Shown: positions 62,080 to 64,000 of the stretch, one piece after another
How the letters are laid out: every line of letters begins with the position of its first letter
Position numbering within the stretch: position 1 is the stretch's first letter
Source of the DNA: Aquimarina sp. U1-2
GTDB lineage: Bacteria; Bacteroidota; Bacteroidia; Flavobacteriales; Flavobacteriaceae
Direction of reading: 5' to 3'
Length of the DNA: 64,000 nucleotides
Assembly (NCBI RefSeq): GCF_017897595.1
Contig: NZ_JAGKIK010000001.1
Coordinates: 558,001-622,000 of the forward strand
Program-made: the position numbers and the translations under genes
Notes under the pieces: model-generated
Database searches by the model: none
The model's input: the letters and a program-made list of their open reading frames with translations, nothing else
What the model was told of the DNA's origin: nothing

Positions 62080-64000
62080 ATGAAACGACTCAAGAACCAT
62101 ATTATCATTTCCTTAATCGCACAAGTAGCGACGAATATATTTTTTATAATCACTTTGCTCATTGGTATTTCTTCAATAAATCAAGCGATGGTGCGTGGCG
62201 TTAGCTTTCTTGAGTTTGTTGCAATTACAAATGGCGCATTGATAATTATTTCTGCATTTAGTATTACCTATAAAAATTTTGGCAATCAATTGCTTAAATG
62301 GGGCTATTCTAATGCTTTTAGAGGTCTAGTGCTTATTGTTTTGTCTGTGATAGTCTTTTATTTCGCCTCATTAATCCTTTTTGGTTTCCACTTTGTCATA
62401 AAGAAAATTTGGATAATTGAAGGACTGCTAAACGTAATGAGCAACTCATATTTTGGTGCGCTTACCTTCTATTTCGCAATGGTAAGTACGCTAATGTTTT
62501 TTATTTCAAATCTAGAGCGTCGTTCGGGTAATGTTTTCCGATTGATGGCACAATCAATGGGAAACTCTATGAAGCCAAAGTTAGTCGACCGTGGTTTTAT
62601 GTTCATTGACCTGAATGACGCTACTAGTCTAGCCGAGCAACTGAGTGGTAAAGATTATGCTAAGCTATTACGGGATTGCTTCAGAATGCTCAACGAGCTG
62701 GTCTTTGTCTCTTCGTTTGAAGTTTATCAATATGTAGGGGATGAAGCCGTTATTACCTGGAAAGCTGAAACAAAGAATGCCGATTTAAGAGCACTACAGC
62801 TTTTTAAAGATTTCAAAGTCTATTTAGAAGAACAAAGTTCTGCTTTCGCGAATGCATACCACCTACAACCAAAATTTAAATGTGCTATTCATAGTGGCGA
62901 GGTCGTGCAGAGTGAGATAGGTCGCGATGTAAAACACCTAGTCTATCATGGTGATGTGCTCAATACTACCGCTAGATTATTATCACAATGTCACGAGAAT
63001 AAAACAGATATCATTATTTCTGCAGCTGCAGTTCAAAACAAAGAACTCGTTGAACAACACTTTATATTAAGCCCTGCTGTTTATAACCAGTTAAAAGGAA
63101 AACAACAAAAAGTATACGCCTACACTTCAAAACCAATAAAACAACATAACTCAAAAGATTTTTTTTTGAACTCAAAAATGACTAATAGTCGCAATAAATT
63201 AAAAATGAACCCTATGAAAATTAAAACTCTATTTGCATCGCTACTTGCGTGTTGCATCTTGCTCACATCTTGTGGTGGCGATAACGATAAAGAGCAAGAA
63301 TCAAAGAACAATCCACAAACTGAAAGTTCAGTACAAGTTATTAGAAAAAGTGACCTAAGTCTTTATGAGGTTAATCCCAGGATGATACAGAATTTTAACG
63401 TGATTACCGGTCGTGTGGTACCTACTAACTCAACTAGCCTTCTTGCAGAGGTACAAGGTCGTATAGGCTCTGGTGCAAAGCCTTTTAAAACTGGAAATAG
63501 CTTTAAAAAAGGTCAGGTCATTTTACGCATTAATGCTACAGAATTTAGCTACAACGTTCAATCACAAAAAAATGCCTTTCTTAATATACTAACAGGTATA
63601 ATGCCCGATTTGAAGGCAGATTATCCTGATAACTATCAAAATTGGCTCAGCTATGTTAATTCTTACGATGTAAGTAAGTCCTTACCGCCACTTCCTGAAC
63701 CAAAAAGTGACTCAGAAAAATATTTTGTCACATCAAATAGCGTATACAACACGTATTACCAGATAAAGTCACAAGAAAATCGATTGGGTAAATACACCAT
63801 CGTTGCACCGTTTGATGGTTCACTTACAGATACAAGAGTAGATGCAGGTGGTCTGGTATCACCAGGACAGCCTTTGGGCACTTTTATCAGCAGAGATAAT
63901 TATGAAATTGAGACCGCAGTTTCCTTTGCAGTTTCAAAAGACCTGAAAGAGGGGGATATCGTAACATTCAGCGCTACCGAAGACAGCGATGAGTACGAGG
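62080..64000 (+). CDS. Membrane class III nucleotide cyclase in one frame with an RND adaptor lipoprotein (partial at window end)
   Basis: Open from ATG 62080 to the window end with no stop, 640 codons so far. Residues about 1-145 form about four to six membrane helices; residues 160-350 are a class III cyclase domain: FIDLNDATSLAEQL (metal D), YQYVGDEAVITW (second metal D), AIHSGEVVQSEIG, YHGDVLNTTARL (N and R). The usual substrate Lys next to GDE is Tyr, so nucleotide choice is unclear. The frame continues through a lipoprotein signal (IKTLFASLLACCILLTSCGG, about 380-400) into an RND adaptor: TGRVVPTNSTSLLAEVQGRI, FKKGQVILRIN, KYTIVAPFDGSLTDTRVDAGG. Either a natural cyclase-adaptor fusion or two genes whose stop codon has been lost. 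Confidence 0.7.
   Translation, partial: MKRLKNHIIISLIAQVATNIFFIITLLIGISSINQAMVRGVSFLEFVAITNGALIIISAFSITYKNFGNQLLKWGYSNAFRGLVLIVLSVIVFYFASLILFGFHFVIKKIWIIEGLLNVMSNSYFGALTFYFAMVSTLMFFISNLERRSGNVFRLMAQSMGNSMKPKLVDRGFMFIDLNDATSLAEQLSGKDYAKLLRDCFRMLNELVFVSSFEVYQYVGDEAVITWKAETKNADLRALQLFKDFKVYLEEQSSAFANAYHLQPKFKCAIHSGEVVQSEIGRDVKHLVYHGDVLNTTARLLSQCHENKTDIIISAAAVQNKELVEQHFILSPAVYNQLKGKQQKVYAYTSKPIKQHNSKDFFLNSKMTNSRNKLKMNPMKIKTLFASLLACCILLTSCGGDNDKEQESKNNPQTESSVQVIRKSDLSLYEVNPRMIQNFNVITGRVVPTNSTSLLAEVQGRIGSGAKPFKTGNSFKKGQVILRINATEFSYNVQSQKNAFLNILTGIMPDLKADYPDNYQNWLSYVNSYDVSKSLPPLPEPKSDSEKYFVTSNSVYNTYYQIKSQENRLGKYTIVAPFDGSLTDTRVDAGGLVSPGQPLGTFISRDNYEIETAVSFAVSKDLKEGDIVTFSATEDSDEYE
63214..64000 (+). 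CDS. Alternative reading: separate RND adaptor lipoprotein starting inside the frame
   Basis: ATG 63214 would start a lipoprotein with signal peptide MKIKTLFASLLACCILLTSC (Cys at 20) and adaptor sequence as above, the normal form of an efflux membrane-fusion lipoprotein. Continues past the window. No strong ribosome site is seen, as expected in this group. If translated separately, both proteins could be made from the same mRNA. The pump and outer-membrane genes are presumably beyond 64000. Confidence 0.55.
   Translation, partial: MKIKTLFASLLACCILLTSCGGDNDKEQESKNNPQTESSVQVIRKSDLSLYEVNPRMIQNFNVITGRVVPTNSTSLLAEVQGRIGSGAKPFKTGNSFKKGQVILRINATEFSYNVQSQKNAFLNILTGIMPDLKADYPDNYQNWLSYVNSYDVSKSLPPLPEPKSDSEKYFVTSNSVYNTYYQIKSQENRLGKYTIVAPFDGSLTDTRVDAGGLVSPGQPLGTFISRDNYEIETAVSFAVSKDLKEGDIVTFSATEDSDEYE

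Noticed and set aside
1-64000. Search for tRNA, rRNA, CRISPR arrays or phage genes
   Set aside because: None recognised by reading; a tool scan would be needed to exclude a tRNA.

Overview
The window reads as a chromosomal accessory region of a Flavobacteriaceae bacterium (phylum Bacteroidota). Supporting signs: AT-rich DNA; A-rich leaders instead of strong Shine-Dalgarno sites; many promoters with the Bacteroidota -7 box TAnnTTTG; flavobacterial families (DUF6268 and LpxR-type outer-membrane proteins, NodT/RND efflux, NTF2-like proteins); and scattered copies of the palindrome GCTTTCGCGAAAGC. I saw no rRNA, tRNA or CRISPR array. The species cannot be named from this sequence alone.

Layout. 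0.2-2.5 kb: two ABC-2 export permeases. 2.8-4.4 kb: a three-gene HipBST-like toxin-antitoxin operon with a long inverted-repeat operator. 4.5-12 kb: a 1983-residue regulator (about nine GAF-like units, then AAA+ with GAFTGA, then Fis HTH) divergent from an AtoE-type short-chain fatty acid transporter; matching ATTTACG-N7-CGTAAA palindromes lie on both sides of the transporter. 12.3-22 kb: AraC regulator, NTF2-like protein, and an RND pump locus with two paralogous adaptors. 22-36.6 kb: AraC genes alternating with detoxification operons (aldo-keto reductases, SDRs, ABM and VOC proteins, alpha/beta hydrolases, a yellow/MRJP-TIM-barrel fusion). 36.6-38.0 kb: an intact IS3-family element with a 3-bp target duplication. 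38.3-43.4 kb: a molybdenum hydroxylase (IorA/IorB type) with its cytochrome c, XdhC and MobA-like partners. 43.5-47.2 kb: more SDRs and another AraC. 47.5-49.7 kb: a three-part fusion of a reductive-dehalogenase/QueG-like Fe-S domain with a flavin reductase and a 2Fe-2S ferredoxin. 49.8-60.2 kb: DUF2461, DUF892 and HTH genes, AraC, MoaD/MoaE, outer-membrane proteins, LpxR, Crp/Fnr, VOC and MarR-GNAT. 60.7-64 kb: a TetR-headed operon with a second DUF2461 gene and one uninterrupted frame joining a membrane class III nucleotide cyclase to an RND adaptor lipoprotein, running off the window.

How it fits together. The main observation is a shared promoter architecture. At least nine promoters carry a GGTCAT-type box, a second GGT(T/C) box exactly 21 bp downstream, and a TAnnTTTG -7 box 47-48 bp after the first. 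They precede the RND pump, both NTF2/hydrolase-type genes, SDR operons and small membrane proteins, and several lie directly between an AraC gene and its next operon. A second set of about six promoters has the same 21/48-bp geometry with an AAAAAGTGAC/ACCC-type box, and lies near a different AraC subfamily (23463 and 51659) and in front of the aldo-keto reductase operon, the cytochrome c-xdhC-mobA operon, moaD/E and an outer-membrane protein. I infer two interleaved AraC regulons controlling a stress and xenobiotic detoxification island. The IS inserted next to one such promoter, which now drives no gene.

Limits: everything here was read by eye. Family calls rest on motif recognition; fold-level claims and regulon membership need searches and experiments.
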